NCBI GenBank assembly: GCA_025766275.1
Contig: JAFKAC010000002.1
Location: 2,170,001 to 2,234,000 of the forward strand
Length of the DNA stretch: 64,000 nt
Direction of reading: 5' to 3'
From: Lactarius indigo
Taxonomy: Eukaryota; Basidiomycota; Agaricomycetes; Russulales; Russulaceae
The position numbers were made by a program, and so were the translations under genes. Positions within the stretch are counted from its first letter, which is position 1. Each line of letters starts with the position of its first letter. Shown here piece by piece: positions 46,028-59,300 of the stretch. Below the pieces are notes generated by a model. It had not been told where the DNA came from. It did not search any database and was given only the letters and a program-made list of their open reading frames with translations.

Positions 46028-47313
46028 TTATAGTGGGCCCTTTGGTCTAGCAAAGGCCGCTCCTCCAAGTCCCGAGTTGCTCGGTGTACCCATCCGACTA
46101 GGCTCTTTACTTTGACCAAGCTCTGCGCGTAAAAAGGATGCGCCCAACTCATGAGGATCAGATGTCTCCACTTTACGCGGCGCAAGCAGGAGGGGCGGCA
46201 GGAGAGATTTCGCCATTTGATAGACGGAGGATGAGCCGGACGAGTACAGCATCCGATGCTTCACTGGAGACGCAGACGGGCAAGAATATATAAAGACTAT
46301 TCAAGAGTCAGCGAGGTTGAGATCTTAGAGCGATGGGCTATTCACCGATGCGTCGCTCAGGAGCACCATCAGACCAGGAAAAGAATGCGAAAGCTATAGC
46401 GAAATTTAGTGAATCGACAACAGAAGACAACTCATGCTCACAAGGATTAGATGAGGGTATCTTGCTCCCGAGTTCATCTACTGTGATAGCAGCCGCTTCT
46501 CCCAGCATCAGAGTCTCAGATGAAGGATCGATGGTCTACCGTGAGGTGGTTAAAGTTGACAGTGTGATCTCAGGCATTATCAGGAGCTTACGATGGTTAC
46601 TACATGATCTTCGGTAGCATCTGCAAGGTCACGGACGGCGGCTTCGACATCACTGGACCACTTCAAGCCAACGCTCGCTCCGAAGGGACTTGTCCTTGCT
46701 GCATTGACATTATGCGGTGTACCCCCGGCTTCTCGTTCAGCTGCTTTGATATCGGCCATTTCTTTTTCTCTAGCATTCATTGGCTTGGGTGCAGCGAGAT
46801 GGCGCTTATGTGCAGCGTATCCTTCAGGGGTCAGATCCGCCTTAGATGTGGCGAAGATCGTGTCTACGAATAGCGTAGCACCTAAGCTCCTCGTCACGGT
46901 ATTACGCGTAGAGGCGTAAAGCATCTGGCAAGCCGTAAGGGGCCAGGTGCAACGAGAGTAATGTCACTGGCAGGCACCTTGTCTCTAACTCTGGCGGTAT
47001 CGGGGACATAGTGGATGGCAAGCCATGCCGAAGGAGGGTCATCGAGACGAACGAGTACATAAGCTGGTATATTATCGTCCAGCAACGATTGAAGAGAGTT
47101 AAGGTCATTTTCGAGAGTTGAAGATGGCGGAAGGGTGGTATCGGTGACTAGTGCCTCTAGCGAGCCAAAGATGAGATGAGACTACGGGGACAGACAGCGG
47201 TGCAGACCATTGTGAATAGATATTTTGAGAAAGCGGACGTTCTTGGAGGAGACAGCGTCTGCGAAGGTGGAGGCCAACTCTGGTGAAACGGCGATGCCAG
47301 AGGTGGTGGACAT
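46028..47313 (-). CDS. TWF1: Twinfilin, ADF-homology actin-binding protein
   Basis: Two ADF-H domains that sequester ADP-actin monomers and cap barbed ends. Start at 47313: MSTTSGIAVSPELASTFADA, then VSSKNVRFLKISIHN and, across a 52-nt intron, EALVTDTTLPPSSTLENDLN. The first domain has DDNIPAYVLVRLDDPPSAWL, AIHYVPDTARVRDK|MLYAST and LGATLFVDTIFATSKADLTP. The linker KPMNAREKEMADIKAAEREA precedes the second domain (KIPSSNP|SFAFFSWSDG; VFIYSCPSASPVKHRMLYSS). The tail LRAELGQSKEPSR...FARPKG matches the family C-terminus. Every junction I checked keeps the frame, so this gene is intact. Its start codon is 54 bp from the divergent rabenosyn gene. Confidence 0.92.
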
Positions 47314-47367
47314 GATCCAAGGTGACTGCGGCGCCAATCCACACTTGAGTCTTGACTAGCAACTCTG

Positions 47368-49776
47368 ATGAGCACGTCCCTTCCCTACCAGGCCTACAAG
47401 GTGCGCCTTCATGTGCTCCCTCGACCGTTGCTTAATATTCCCAAAAGTCAAAGAGACACTCTCGCAGTTTCTCCAACAGCTTGGCCGTCTCGCCTTCTCC
47501 CTCACCGCCCCGTCCGTCTTCTGTGCACGACTCTCTTCCCGTCCAACGTACACCTACACCCACGTCTCAGCCTCAACCTCAACAACGCGCCCCCGAAAAT
47601 ACACAAACCGTTGTCTCAGATGACCCACCCGTCACAACAACAGTCTCGGCTCGAACTTCCATCCCGGCCGCACCGCAGGAGGGGGCCAACTCTTCACCAT
47701 CTCAACCCCACAGCATGCCTGCTTCTCCCGTCGCCACTCCAGCACCTCCAGTTGTATTTTCTGTTGCGCATTCTACAGCGTCCACGAGCACTAGCCCGAC
47801 GCCAACTTCAATGCCCACTCGAAGGACCTCGACCTTCCGGCACATTCCCTCACGTGCTACAACGACACCCGTAGCTCCCTCTCCTTTGAGCATAGGAAAC
47901 TATCCACGCGTGGGCTCCCTTCCTTCGCGGAACCTTGATCCGAATAAGGCTTCTAGACCTTACAGTCGTCTCTCCACAGTCACTCTTTCTAGTCATTCAT
48001 CCCCGGCGGCAGCCCCACAGGATGTACCCACCAGCAAGGCTGCGGCGTCTACTCAGCCCCAGGGCAACACTGATCAACACACCCTCATTAAGACTGCAGG
48101 CGCTACTTTACCCGCGGACCCGCCAGTCTCTGTACCGAGAACGCCGACGGAAACACCGTCTTATACTCCCGCTGCTCCCTCACCTGCCATCTCACCTTCG
48201 CCGTCATCGGTGCGTACCAGTACACTCGTACGGTCTTCAGCTCCGTACCGCCCGGGATTCCAGCCCAAGGGCGTTTATCGGCCTCTTACGGACGAGTTTC
48301 TCGAGGCGCGCCGTGAGCACCGCGATTCTGGTCGCGTAGAACAAACGCGCTTGGAACGCCGCCTCGAAAAGCTTATAAATTTGCACTTTGGGGAAGGCGC
48401 AGATAAGAGAGCCCCTGCACGGTCAAAACAGGTGAAGAGGATGTCTTCGATATGGGAGCTAGACATCAGAAGTATGGGGCCAGGCGACCTTTGGAGAGGT
48501 GTGCTTCAGAGCCAGGTCGCACCAGGGAGCAAGGCGGATCTTCGAGGTGTGTTCTTGTGTCAGTGCTCAAAGGAGCCTTTGATCCTTATTGTCGTTTTGC
48601 AGCTGCTGAACAGAATATCACACCCTGGCAGAGCGATGCCGATGTCTCTCAATGTCCTTCATGCACGTATGTCGCCCAACTTTTATTCTGTCAGGTTCAC
48701 TTACTCGCACTATGTAGAGCATCGTTCCATCCAATAACAAATCGTAAGCACCACTGTCGTCTATGCGGCAAGGTCATTTGTTCCTTGCCCGTCAAACGCC
48801 CCCAACGACCTGTTACTTGCTCGCTACTTTTCGTAGTCGACCCAAAGACGGGTCAGATAGAAGAGGTTGTCGAAGGTGTTGATTACGGTGTGCGGAGACG
48901 GACACTTAGTTCTGCAGGACGTGTCGCAATCAAAGATGGACTCAACCCCGAAGAGAAGTTCTTAAAGGGTATTAGGATATGCCGCGACTGCCGCCCGGTG
49001 TTATTGTGAGGTATTTCATCTCTGGAAGCAACGTATATTAACACTCTTTCTCAGACGCAAGCAATACATCCAGGACAGGGCGACATTACCCACATTCTCG
49101 AAACTCTATGATGTGTTTATAAGTCTTGAGAGAGAAATTGAAGACGCTTTACCCCAGTTCCAAGAGCTTTTACTGACTCTCAGGTGAGTTCTCCATGGAT
49201 ACACCTATAGCGGCGTAGATCACCAACTCGCCACAGCTCCGACGATCGCCCCACTGCAGAAGCGTCTGCAGCGAGGAAACGATTACTGGACGCTTTTGCG
49301 CAATATGATGCCCTCGCCAAGCGAATTCGAAAACTTCCCACCTCAGGGCCTGGAAGTTCTCAAGACAGGGTCCTGGCCGCTGTGCACACCAGAGCTAATA
49401 TCTTTCTACAAAAACATATGTTCCCGTTGCAGGTGAGTACTGAGAGTATTTCGTCAGCGTCATGCTAACGTGTGGGAAACAGTCGCTTCCCAGGCCTTCT
49501 AAATCGACGTCTTCCCCAACTACGCCAGTCGATGGCCCTGTTATCGACCCACATTCCGAGATTGCACGTGTCATTCAACCCCTGCTTGAGCAAGAAGCGC
49601 TCCTAGAGTCCTTCATTGAGGAGGCCAAAGCTCACCGCAAGTTTGAAGACGCAAAGACTTTGAAAAACAACTTGCATGAGATTCGGGCAGAGATCGACAA
49701 ACTGGTCGCTGGGGCGCAAGAAGGTGGTCTCATATCCCTGCAAGAAAGCGCAAAGTCGAAAAACCTGACGAATTGA
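47368..49776 (+). CDS. Rabenosyn-5/PEP7 (VAC1)-like FYVE protein
   Basis: Early endosome tether that binds PI3P and Rab5/Vps45. Exon 1 (47368-47400) MSTSLPYQAYK joins after a 47-nt intron to SKRHSRSFSNSLAVSPSPSP. A long Ser/Pro/Thr-rich N-terminus follows. The family block STLVRSSAPYRPGFQPKGVY, RPLTDEFLEARREHRDSGRV then appears. The zinc finger has CPSC, SFHPITNRKHHCRLCGKVIC and ICRDC, i.e. the RKHHCR core of a FYVE finger. The helical region LPTFSKLYDVFISLEREIED and the C-terminal Rab5-binding helix (IQPLLEQEALLESFIEEAKA) complete the architecture. The stop is at 49774-49776. Domain order matches Vac1/Pep7, with the FYVE in the middle and coiled helix last. Confidence 0.9.
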
Positions 49777-50042
49777 AATGCTATGACCCCCACATGCCGG
49801 TTGTGTTTTGCATTACGACTTCATGACGCTTTGCTCTATGCTTGCTATTCCATACACTGCATTCGAATGAAAGGTGCTAGGATAGACCCTCTCTCTCCCT
49901 CCCACGATGGATGACCGCATTCAGGAGGAAACTATTCGTGTCCCTAAGTCATCGAGAAGAGGTGGTTGGACAAAGTATGAGGAGAGCGAGCAAGCATCAT
50001 CGAAGTAGCAGTTGATGAAGTCGCGCCATACCAGAGTGGTTG

Positions 50043-53000
50043 TCACATGACATCAAGACCATCTTCGACAGGTGTCCTCCTGGGCCGGTGTGGAATAGGC
50101 GGTATTCGAAACGCCTGCTGAGGCAACGCGCTAAGCGGCATGTCTTTAGAAGGAGCAGTCACAATTCTTGACGTAGTAGCAAGTGCACTGCGCGATCGTG
50201 TGAGGCTTGCACCGAGATGTGAGTCCTCAGAGGTAACCCCGAGAATAGCGCTATTACTGGAGAGCCCATTCACTAGAGGCGTGTACGGTCGGGGCGTCGA
50301 CGTATTGGAAAAAGATGACACGTGAAGCAAAATGACAAACTCTTCGGTGGCGTTTGTGAGCTTGACCATGTTGGCACGTAAGGTGGTAGACAAGGGGTGA
50401 GAATCGACATATATCTTCACGTCAGTTGAGAGGTGGACCACGAGCTAAAATATCGAAGAAGAGTCGTGAGCCCAGTAGTGAGTGCCCATGATGGTCGAGC
50501 TCACCTTCACAAAGAGGTGTGCATCATTTCTGAGCGATTTTCTGTCGACGTATGTGCCGTCCCGCAGCAGTGATATGTCGCTTTTCAATTGCTGTGTCAC
50601 CCTCTGGGCCCTGACGAGCATCTCTTTAATATCTTCCCGCTTTTCAGATACGTCGGCGATGATGCTGTCCATCATCATCCATACAGGTGGCGCAGCCTCC
50701 ACCGCCTTGCCCATGGCGTCGATCGCTTCCTTATCCACAAGACTGTCAAGCGTAGTTGGGATATCTACCGCCAGTCGTCCCGCGATCGAAGGCGAAGAAC
50801 TTGACGATGACTCCACTAGAGAAGACAGAGACCCTTGCCTCGAGTGCGCATCGCGAGATTGTGAGCCCTTCCGAACACTCGTCGCCAAGGACGCACTGTA
50901 CAAGGGTAGTAAACCGGGTTGACGCCGAGCGGCGCGAGGTGTAGGGGTCTCTGCGGCTGTTCCTACCGCGACCCCCTTTTGGAAGATTGTCGGCTCGTCG
51001 GAAGAGGCCATAATCCGACCTGTTTCCACGTCCCTCGAGCTGAAGGACCCCGCGTGTCGTCGAGCGATATGTGTTCGTTCGGCAGGCGTGGAGTCCGAAG
51101 GTACGAAAGTAGACCGGGCAGGGAAGGGGGCCAAAGGATGTGCGGGAGACGCAATGGTATTCGGTGACACAGGGTGCCCCAAGCCTTGACCGCCAGGACG
51201 AGTTTTCGTTGCAGGAGGCGGCCGATGATCCCTAAGGAGGGGTTCAACGCTCTCAAGGTGTGGAACCATGGAACGCCATGCGTTAGAGATTTCTGCGGCT
51301 GCACCATAGAGTACCAACAACATCTGCCTCGTGTACCGAACGTCGTCTTGAGTAGCCAGTACTTTCAGCTGAAGAGCAAGGACTCCTACAGCTTTACCAA
51401 AAATAGCTACGTTATCCTTACAACTCTCAAACACGCCCCTGCAGACCAAAGGGGTTGGTAACGTCCGACGACTCATTGAATCGAAGCGGTCCAACGCGTT
51501 GATCAGTTGGGTTATATAACTGCTGGCAGGGTCAAGCACTTTCAGCAGTACGGACGCCAGCCGCTCGTCGATAGCGTCTACAGTGTAGTGCCGGAGAGCC
51601 TGGTAAATTTGCGATACCGCAAACAATATTCCGCGAGCCGCATCCACAAGCCGGAGGAGAGAGTCGGGGATGGTTTTGGAGATGGTGGACGACTGCAGGA
51701 CAGAGAAGCGACGGAAATATGAATGCCGCTCACCGTCGATAGTCGGGGCGGGGCGATTCCGAGTGACAGGAGAGGAAGCAATTTCTCCGTGAAAGAAAGC
51801 TTGACCTGGGCGGGAGTTGATAGGTCCACTATCAGAGGAGTTGGAAGAGTCTTGTCGGGAAGAAGGGGGCTGGTCGACAGATTGGCTAGAAGTGGGGCCG
51901 TTCCATAAAGGGGCGGAAGGTGACCTTATGGGTCTCTCCTCGGCCAGCGGAAGCTTAGTATGCCTAAGATCGGGTAGACTCTTCTTCGAAAACAGATTGG
52001 CTCGTCCTGAAACACGGCTAGATCCCGCATAGGACGCATTGCGGACGTGTGCGAGGGTGTCAGAAGGGGGCCTTGACATATCATCATCGGTGGACAAATC
52101 GAGGAAATCTTCGTGAGTCGGGAGGTATGCGTCCGGTGAGCGAGGGGGTGAGGAAGTTCGACCACTGAAAGAAACAGGTTCTAGCGGTAATGGGGAGGGA
52201 CGTCCGGAACGCAAAGGCGATGGGCGAGACGCAGAGTTTTCTAAAGGAGTCGGAGGAGTGGAGGACAAGGAGAAGGAATGCGCATGAGGAGTTGAGTCGT
52301 CGAGGAAGGCATTCTCTTCGCTCTCGAGATTAGACCTTAGGGTAGGTAGTAAGGACAGATCTCCTGGAGACGAAGGAGAACCTTACCGTTGCGATTCTCG
52401 TTCTGGTTCCTCGCGGTATTCCGAAGAGGCATTGGCCTCGATCCATTGCTGAACTGTCTTGATAAAGTCCTTTGTTGTGGGCTGGACTTCCATGATGCTC
52501 TTGGGGGGCCACTCCCAGGGATTCTGCTCTGCCCGAAGAATAGAGAGACGAGTGAATTTAGCTATGTAGGGGGGTAATCTTGTGATCTTGTTCTTGTAAA
52601 ATGAGAACACCTGAAATGTTTAGAAGTAAAGTGATGCATCGAGGCAATAGGGCAGGCGGCCGTACTCGGAGGTTCACTAAAGACCCGGGTTGGGAGGGCA
52701 GCCTGATTGAGCTTGTTGCGGCCGATATCTAGAATCTCAAGCGAAGACATGGCAGTGAGCTTGATTACATGCGATGTCAACTGTGGGCCGGGAGTTTGTC
52801 AAGCGAATAACGATGGGCTCACGACGTCGGGGAATACGGTAAGACAGTTGTTTTTCAAGTTGAGGTAGCGGAGGCGAGACAGCAGCGCAAATGTCACGGG
52901 GAGCGTGGCTAGACGGTTAGACGCCAACGTAACTCTGTTAAAGAGTCCATGTCTGTGGATATATGCAGGTGAAGGACAAGCGCACCTCAACACAGAGCCC

Positions 53001-53371
53001 TCGTCCTCCATCGGATCCTCACGCCCAATGGCAGCGAGTTGTGTAGCACCACCTTCATCTATGTCTGTGAGACCTCTATGACTAAAGTCCAAAGTTGCAC
53101 CATTGTCTTCAGATTTCAGTAAAGCCTCGGAGATGTGACTGTGGTTGAGCGTGGTAGTCGACGTGGGTGACGAGGGCCGTCGTTTATGCAAAGAAAAGGC
53201 ACTTGAAAGTTGCGCATCCACGCCGCTAGCAGACTCCATATCAAACCCCAGCTGCCAGCGAGCAGCCAGCGATGAGTCGACGTTGAGGCCGATGTTGTTG
53301 TTACTTGACTCGGATGCAGATTTTAACCCGGCCCGGGACTCGGCGAGCAATTTCGCTCTGCTCACCATCAT
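50043..53371 (-). CDS. SOG2: SOG2-like leucine-rich repeat protein of the RAM pathway
   Basis: Scaffold of the RAM (Cbk1/Orb6) morphogenesis kinase pathway. Starts [20 protein letters not shown] at 53371 (or the next Met at 53368). The N-terminal part carries leucine-rich repeats (GATLDFSHRGLTDID; RVTLASNRLATLPVTFALLS; RLRYLNLKNNCLTVFP; SSLEILDIGRNKLNQAALPT; NKITRLPPYIAKFTRLSILR). A large disordered Ser/Pro part follows, then the Sog2 domain (LLRLVDAARGILFAVSQIYQ, RLASVLLKVLDPASSYITQL, GKAVGVLALQLKVLATQDDV, LLVLYGAAAEISNAWRSMVP). The last exon adds VHLSTDVKIYVDSHPLSTTL, RANMVKLTNATEEFVILLHV. LRR plus this C-terminal domain is diagnostic. The start codon overlaps that of the divergent SPB4 gene. 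Confidence 0.88.
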
Positions 53372-55775
53372 GATATCCGCTGCACCTGCCTTTGCTGGAT
53401 CTTGGTCTTCCTTACCCACACCGTTGACGTCCTGGATGTATGTAATTCCACATATCTGGGGCTTCTTTTCTCTCTCAACTTAACGGCATCAGTTTGGATG
53501 TGATTCAGTCTATGGGCCACACACAAATGACACCCGTCCAAGCCTCTACCATTCCCATATTTATGCAAAACAAGGACGTGGTTGTTGAGGCCGTGACCGG
53601 CTCAGGAAAGACATTGGCATTTGTTATACCGGTTCTTGAACGTATCATCAGGAGGGAAAATAAACTAAAGCGTAACGAAATCGGCGTCTTGATTATCAGC
53701 CCAACGAGGTGATTTCTTACTGCGTCCTTCGAAGTCACTCAAAGTTCGAAGTTGCGCAGGGAATTAGCATCGCAGATACACTCTGTTTTCGCCTCCTTTC
53801 TATCATCTCAACCCGATCACACTTCATCTCAGAGTTCGACCGACTGTGGTCTTCCTCCTGCCCTTCTCCTTGTATCTTCGTCGCAATCTTCCCCTGCTCA
53901 GGATGTGGAACGATTTCTTGCACAAGGGTCGGACATTGTCATTGGCACTCCCGGTCGTGTGGAAGAGTTTTTGGGGAAAGCTTCCGTCAACGCAAGGGAG
54001 CTAGAAGTTCTTGTTCTCGATGAAGCTGATCGGTAGGGTCGTCACACCTATTGAACGTACTATATTTCTCATTCGGCGGCATGGCCCCGTAGGCTACTCG
54101 ACCTGGGTTTTCAACAAAGCTTGACAAGAATTATCTCCTGGCTACCCAAGCAAAGAAGGACTGGCCTATTCAGCGCAACGATGACAGACGCTGACGCAAT
54201 GTCAGAGCTCGTAAGAGCAGGCTTGCGGAATCCTGTTCGTGTCGTCGTCAAAGTACAATCCAAGCAGCCACGGGCGGCCGACGGTATGCTCGTAGAATCA
54301 GGAGGTGTGCTACATGAACGCCGAATTCCATCGGGGTATGTACATCGTCGCGGCCTTGTATGCAAATTTTGACGCGTTTTAGTTTGAGGATATTTGGCCT
54401 CGCGTGCCATGCTTCGGAGAAGTTGATTCAACTCGTACGAATCATTCTACACGAGAGCCGACAGCATCAGTCAATTCGGTTCATTCTATATTTTGCAACT
54501 GGCGCATCTGTTGACTACTTCTATAAAGTGTGTTGCCTAATTCTACCGTGTCCTCTGTTCCGCACTCAAGCTTGCAGATTCTCCCTTTGTTTTTGCCGGA
54601 AGCCGTCCAGCTCTTCTCGCTTCACGGTCATCTAACTCCTGCCGCACGGACCCGAACGTTGACTTCGTTCACAAATTCTAGTCCGACCTCGGTGGCACCT
54701 TCGCTACTCCTGGCTACTGATGTCGCTGCCAGAGGTTTAGATATTCTTGATGTCGATGTCGTCGTACAGTTCGATCCCCCCACCGACGCCAAGGCATTTT
54801 CTCACCGATGCGGCCGTACTGCCCGTGCCGGAAAGCGTGGACGGGCTTGGGTCCTCCTTACCACCCAAGAGCATCAATATATTGGTGGGTGTCGCCAGTT
54901 CCCTGGTTGCGAGATGTTCTGATACTCATCGATTTGAAGATTTCCTTGCTGTTCGCAAAATACCTGTAACCTGGCACGGGCGTTTAACCGAAGACGGCGT
55001 GGCAACTAGCTCCAGCGATGAGCCGGAAGCCCAGACAGTATCGGCACATCTTGCCGTAATCCGGAAGCATCTCTTGCAGGACAGAGCTCTGCACGATATG
55101 GTATCTCCACACGTTTTTCCTACCGTTCTGCCTAATCACTTTGGGGTTTAGGCAATGAAGGCGTTTGTGTCTTTCATACGGGCCTATAGCAAACACGAAG
55201 CCTCTTATATATTCCGATTGAGAAGTCTTGATCTCTCTGGGGTTGCTGAGAGTTATGGTCTTCTCCGCCTCCCACGAATGCCAGAATTGAAAGACGTGGA
55301 AACGTCATGTTGGCATGACGCCGATATTGAGGTAAGTACCGTGCGAAGGTTCGTGTTCCTAAATATGCTCAACGACTATTTTTCTATTTAGTGGGACACC
55401 TACTCGTATGCCGACAAAGCACAGGAGATGAAGCGATTGAAGTCGAAAGCCCAACAACACCATGATTCGAAACCGTCTTCAACTAATAAAAAAGACCATA
55501 TTCCCTGGAGCAAGCAACTCGCCAAGAAGGATGTGAAGGAGAAACGACGTGCGCAAAAGGCAAAGAAAAATATGTTGATGGCATCTGCACACCTCAGCCA
55601 AGAGGGTTCTACCCTTAAAAGGACACGGGCTGATAGTGAGGAGAAAAAGGTTGACTCAGCCGAATCCGAGGACGACTGGGCTTTATTGGCCGAAGAAGAA
55701 AGGCTTGCGAAGAAACTGAAAAAGGGCAAAATTAGTCAGACCGAGTTCGACACGGCAACATTCTCTGGCCTGTAG
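53370..55775 (+). CDS. SPB4: ATP-dependent rRNA helicase SPB4 (DDX55)
   Basis: DEAD-box helicase for 60S subunit maturation in the nucleolus. Exon 1 ([20 protein letters not shown]) splices into [20 protein letters not shown] (Q motif). Then come motif [97 protein letters not shown] and [16 protein letters not shown]. The Spb4 C-terminal block follows ([65 protein letters not shown]) with a Lys-rich tail ending FSGL at 55775. The DEAD box is DEAD followed by R, so all ATPase motifs are intact. Splices are consistent at every junction examined. Confidence 0.94.
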
Positions 55776-56369
55776 AAGCGGTGGTCTATCATGTGCCGTT
55801 GTGGTCGCCTTGTACTGAGGGCCACATGACACCCTCCTGCCCCATGCGGCACAAGGCTTCCATGGTTGAGCCCTACGTTGCTCCTATTGTTCCCGCCCCT
55901 CCTACCACACTTCAAGGTCACCGTACCCTTCGTACACACACACACTTTCCACATGATCTTCCATCCGGCTCGTCTCGTCAGTGAAGTTGATCAATGTTCG
56001 CGCGTGTTTATGGAGAATCCGGACGGGTCAACCAGGGATCCTTTCCCGCCAACTGCTCTATTTTTTCGCCGCCTACCGAACCCTCTTTCTCCGGGATCAG
56101 CATCTCCAGTTCACCAGCTCCTTATCACCGTGTTGTCCTAGTCACATGCCAACTGGACTCTTCGGTTTTGATTTCCCATCGCGTATTTGTTTCCCGAAGC
56201 TTGTTGTATATCCAATTGGGTATCGAACGTGTCCTACTCGTTTGCGTCGTAAGATGCGCGGAGTAATTATATGACGGCGTTGAATTCACTGAGCTTGTCA
56301 GCATGCTATGTATTCGCCCATATAAAGGGGCTCTCTCAGCCAACCATTCCATTTCTTGGGAAGACAAAA
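55776..56369. other. Intergenic region with PhoD promoter
   Basis: About 590 bp between the SPB4 stop and the PhoD-like start. Short open frames show no motif. A TATAAA box at 56321-56326 lies some 44 bp before the next start codon; the rest has no visible structure. Confidence 0.6.
56321..56326 (+). promoter_or_regulatory. TATA box of the PhoD-like gene
   Basis: TATAAA in the context CCATATAAAGGGGCTC, 44 bp upstream of the chosen ATG at 56370. The spacing leaves a short leader of about 15-20 nt, plausible for a compact fungal promoter. Confidence 0.5.
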
Positions 56370-59300
56370 ATGATTTTTTGGCTCCTTTCCCTGTGTTCTC
56401 TGGCATATGCCACAAAACTCCTAGACCGCAACTTGGTCTACCGCTCTCCGTTCCATGATCTTCCCAAGGTGGCAGACCATTGATTACGCACAACCTACTT
56501 TGCTTGAGACTGACTGTCACCACAGCTTTCTCGGGATACGAAGGCAATACATAATCGATTTGTCGGGCACGCAAAAAGGCAACTTGGGGATGCAACAGTC
56601 TTCAATGACGAGCATTATCCGACTTTCTACGGCAGTGACTTCAGTAATGTGCGCGCGCATTGCAAACACACATCCTCTTGTTCACCACATCCTCTAGAGT
56701 CCTTTTATTTGGACAGGAGGCGTGACTTTCACACATGCTGGTGCGTCTCAAAATACGACTAAAAACTGCGAGTGACGAGAACCGATTATCTCTAGTCGCA
56801 AGCGTAAGCCGATTTCCTGTATGGGATCTGTGTCGTGGTGACCGTTACGTCAGGGGGACCCTCTTGACGACTCCGTCCTGCTATGGACCCGTGCTGTGCC
56901 AACGAGCGTCGTTAGTGGTTCAACGCCCGTCCCAGACCAGAGTGTCCCGGTCTGCGTGACGTACAAAGTATTCACGTCCTCGTTGCTCTCCGGAAAACCA
57001 GTCAGCACGGGAGAAGCATTTACTTCCTACGATGTTGATTTCACAGTCAAAGTAGAAGCTACCGGATTGAGCCCTGACACCAAATACTGGTATCTCTTTG
57101 CGGATTGCGCAAAGTCTACGAGCACTAGCCCCGTTGGCGTGACAAGAACGATCTCCAGGCCAGACAGTGCGTCGTGATCAACTCTTCTTTCGAGGTCTAG
57201 GCTGAGGCTCTGTTGTGGATAGCCCCGGCGAGTCAGGTAAACGGAGGGAAAAGCCTGTCCATTGCTGTTTTCTCTTGCTCTCGATACCAGGATGGCACGT
57301 CCTATGGAATTTTACCCTGCCCGCTACGAGTCCTGATTGAAAACAGGCTATTTCAATGCTTACGGATTTGCGGCTCACAATACATCAGCTGACATATTCA
57401 TACACCTCGGCGACTACGTAAGTGCGCATACTTGCATGCGCCACATATTTGATGGTCACTTCTTTAGATATACGAATCGCTCGGGAACGGGTAGGTACTC
57501 TACGTTGAACCAAGGCGAGCTTTTCTTAACTGAAAACGTAATTCTCAGCGCTCCAATTGGTAGGGCCGTTCTGGGTCGTGAGCTCGCAACGATCCATGAT
57601 TATCGCCAGCGCCTCGCCCAATACAGGACTGACGCCAGTCTGCAATTCGCGCACCAAAACGCACCGTGGATCACAGTCTGGTGAGTCAGAAGTTGTCACG
57701 CCGCGCGACTGACATCTGACTTCGCGCGTGTCCTTCAGGGTGGGTTCTCCGTTTTTAAAGATTTATTCGCATCAACTTATCCGGGGGCTCATCAGGACGA
57801 TCATGAGGCAAGTATCGCGAGTCTGGAAGCTGACGATTGGCCGCTGAGATTGCTGCTTTAGGTTTCTGATAACTCGTGGAAAGCAGGAACAGCAGACTCG
57901 AACGACACCGCCGTGGGGTGCTCTTTCTCACCGTCCGGGGCCTGCTTCACAGACAGAAAGTTGGCTGCTGTCCGCGCTTACCACGAGTGGATGCCAGTCA
58001 GGCAGGTTGATGCCGATGACAAGCTTCGCATCTGGCGAAACTTCCAGATCGGAAAGCTCTTGGTGCGTCTGTCGCAGCGAATCAGCGTCGACTTGAATTT
58101 GGGCCAACCCTTTTGCCTAGGATTTAACTATGCTGGACACTCGTGAGTGCGTTTGGGCTCGTGTGTACTCTTTGTTCTCATTGTGCTCCAGGGAACTATG
58201 ATCGTGATCTTACAGACGTAAGCCGACACGCTCTTCCCATTATTCGTGTTGTAACCAATCGGGATAGGTCTATTATAACACAGGTAAGCTTCTCTGACAA
58301 CGGTCGGGTGATTCTTCTTCATAGACGTTAATCCATGTGAATCAGAGTGTGAGTGTCCTTGAGGTCCCCGATTTTCGTTTCTCACCGCTGCACTCTCAGT
58401 TGTCAATACCATCTCGTCATTTCCCAATCGATCTATGATGGGTCTCACTCAAGAGAATTGTCAGTCCACTGCCCTTCTCCTTGGAGGAGACTAAATACCT
58501 CTCGCAGGGTTCTTTAACACACTTTCGACCTCTAAGAAACGTGGTGCAGTCTGGCGGGTGATAGGGTAAGCAAACAGCATAACTGATATTGTTACTTTGA
58601 ACGATCCAGCGATCTAGACAACAAGTGGTCTTCTCACAGCTAGAAGCGCAGGGTTCATGTATGTCTTTCTACTGCCGAGAGCCGCGTGGAGATGAGCTAA
58701 TTACGCGAGCGCGACCCCACAGTTGATCTGGTTAGTCGAGAAGCACAACGCATATACCATTCCTTCCCCTTACGAAGATTACCGATCTTTAGGACGCCTG
58801 GGATGGCTACCGTGCTTCCAGGGCGCGCGTACTCAACCACATCGAACAAAACAAGATTGATAACACGATCATACTCTCCGGAGACAGTCATGCCAACTGG
58901 GTATCTGACCTCGCCCGTAAGCCCTCCTCCGTCCTCTTCTCTCATCGGCCTGACCGAAATTTCCAGATCCCAATGACACTACCAAGTAAGGTCCCCTCTC
59001 TCCTTGAAAGAGGGTTGGTTTCAATAAGTTGCACAGCTATGATCCGGTGACAGGGAAAGGCGGCCTTGGTGTTGAGTTTGCTGGGACGGCGGTCACCTCG
59101 ACTTCCCCGTTCGGCGCGGGCATCGCGCCGGCGGCTGCAGATGCCATCTCCCGAGTGCTGGTCGCTAATAATACGGACTTGCAATGGAGCGAGGGATCAT
59201 ACAGGGGCTTCTTTTTGATCACCGTCAGCCCGTCTACGTTGGCCGCCACATACTATGCGATGAACAACATCAGTGAGTGATAACCCTCCTCTGCACCCGT

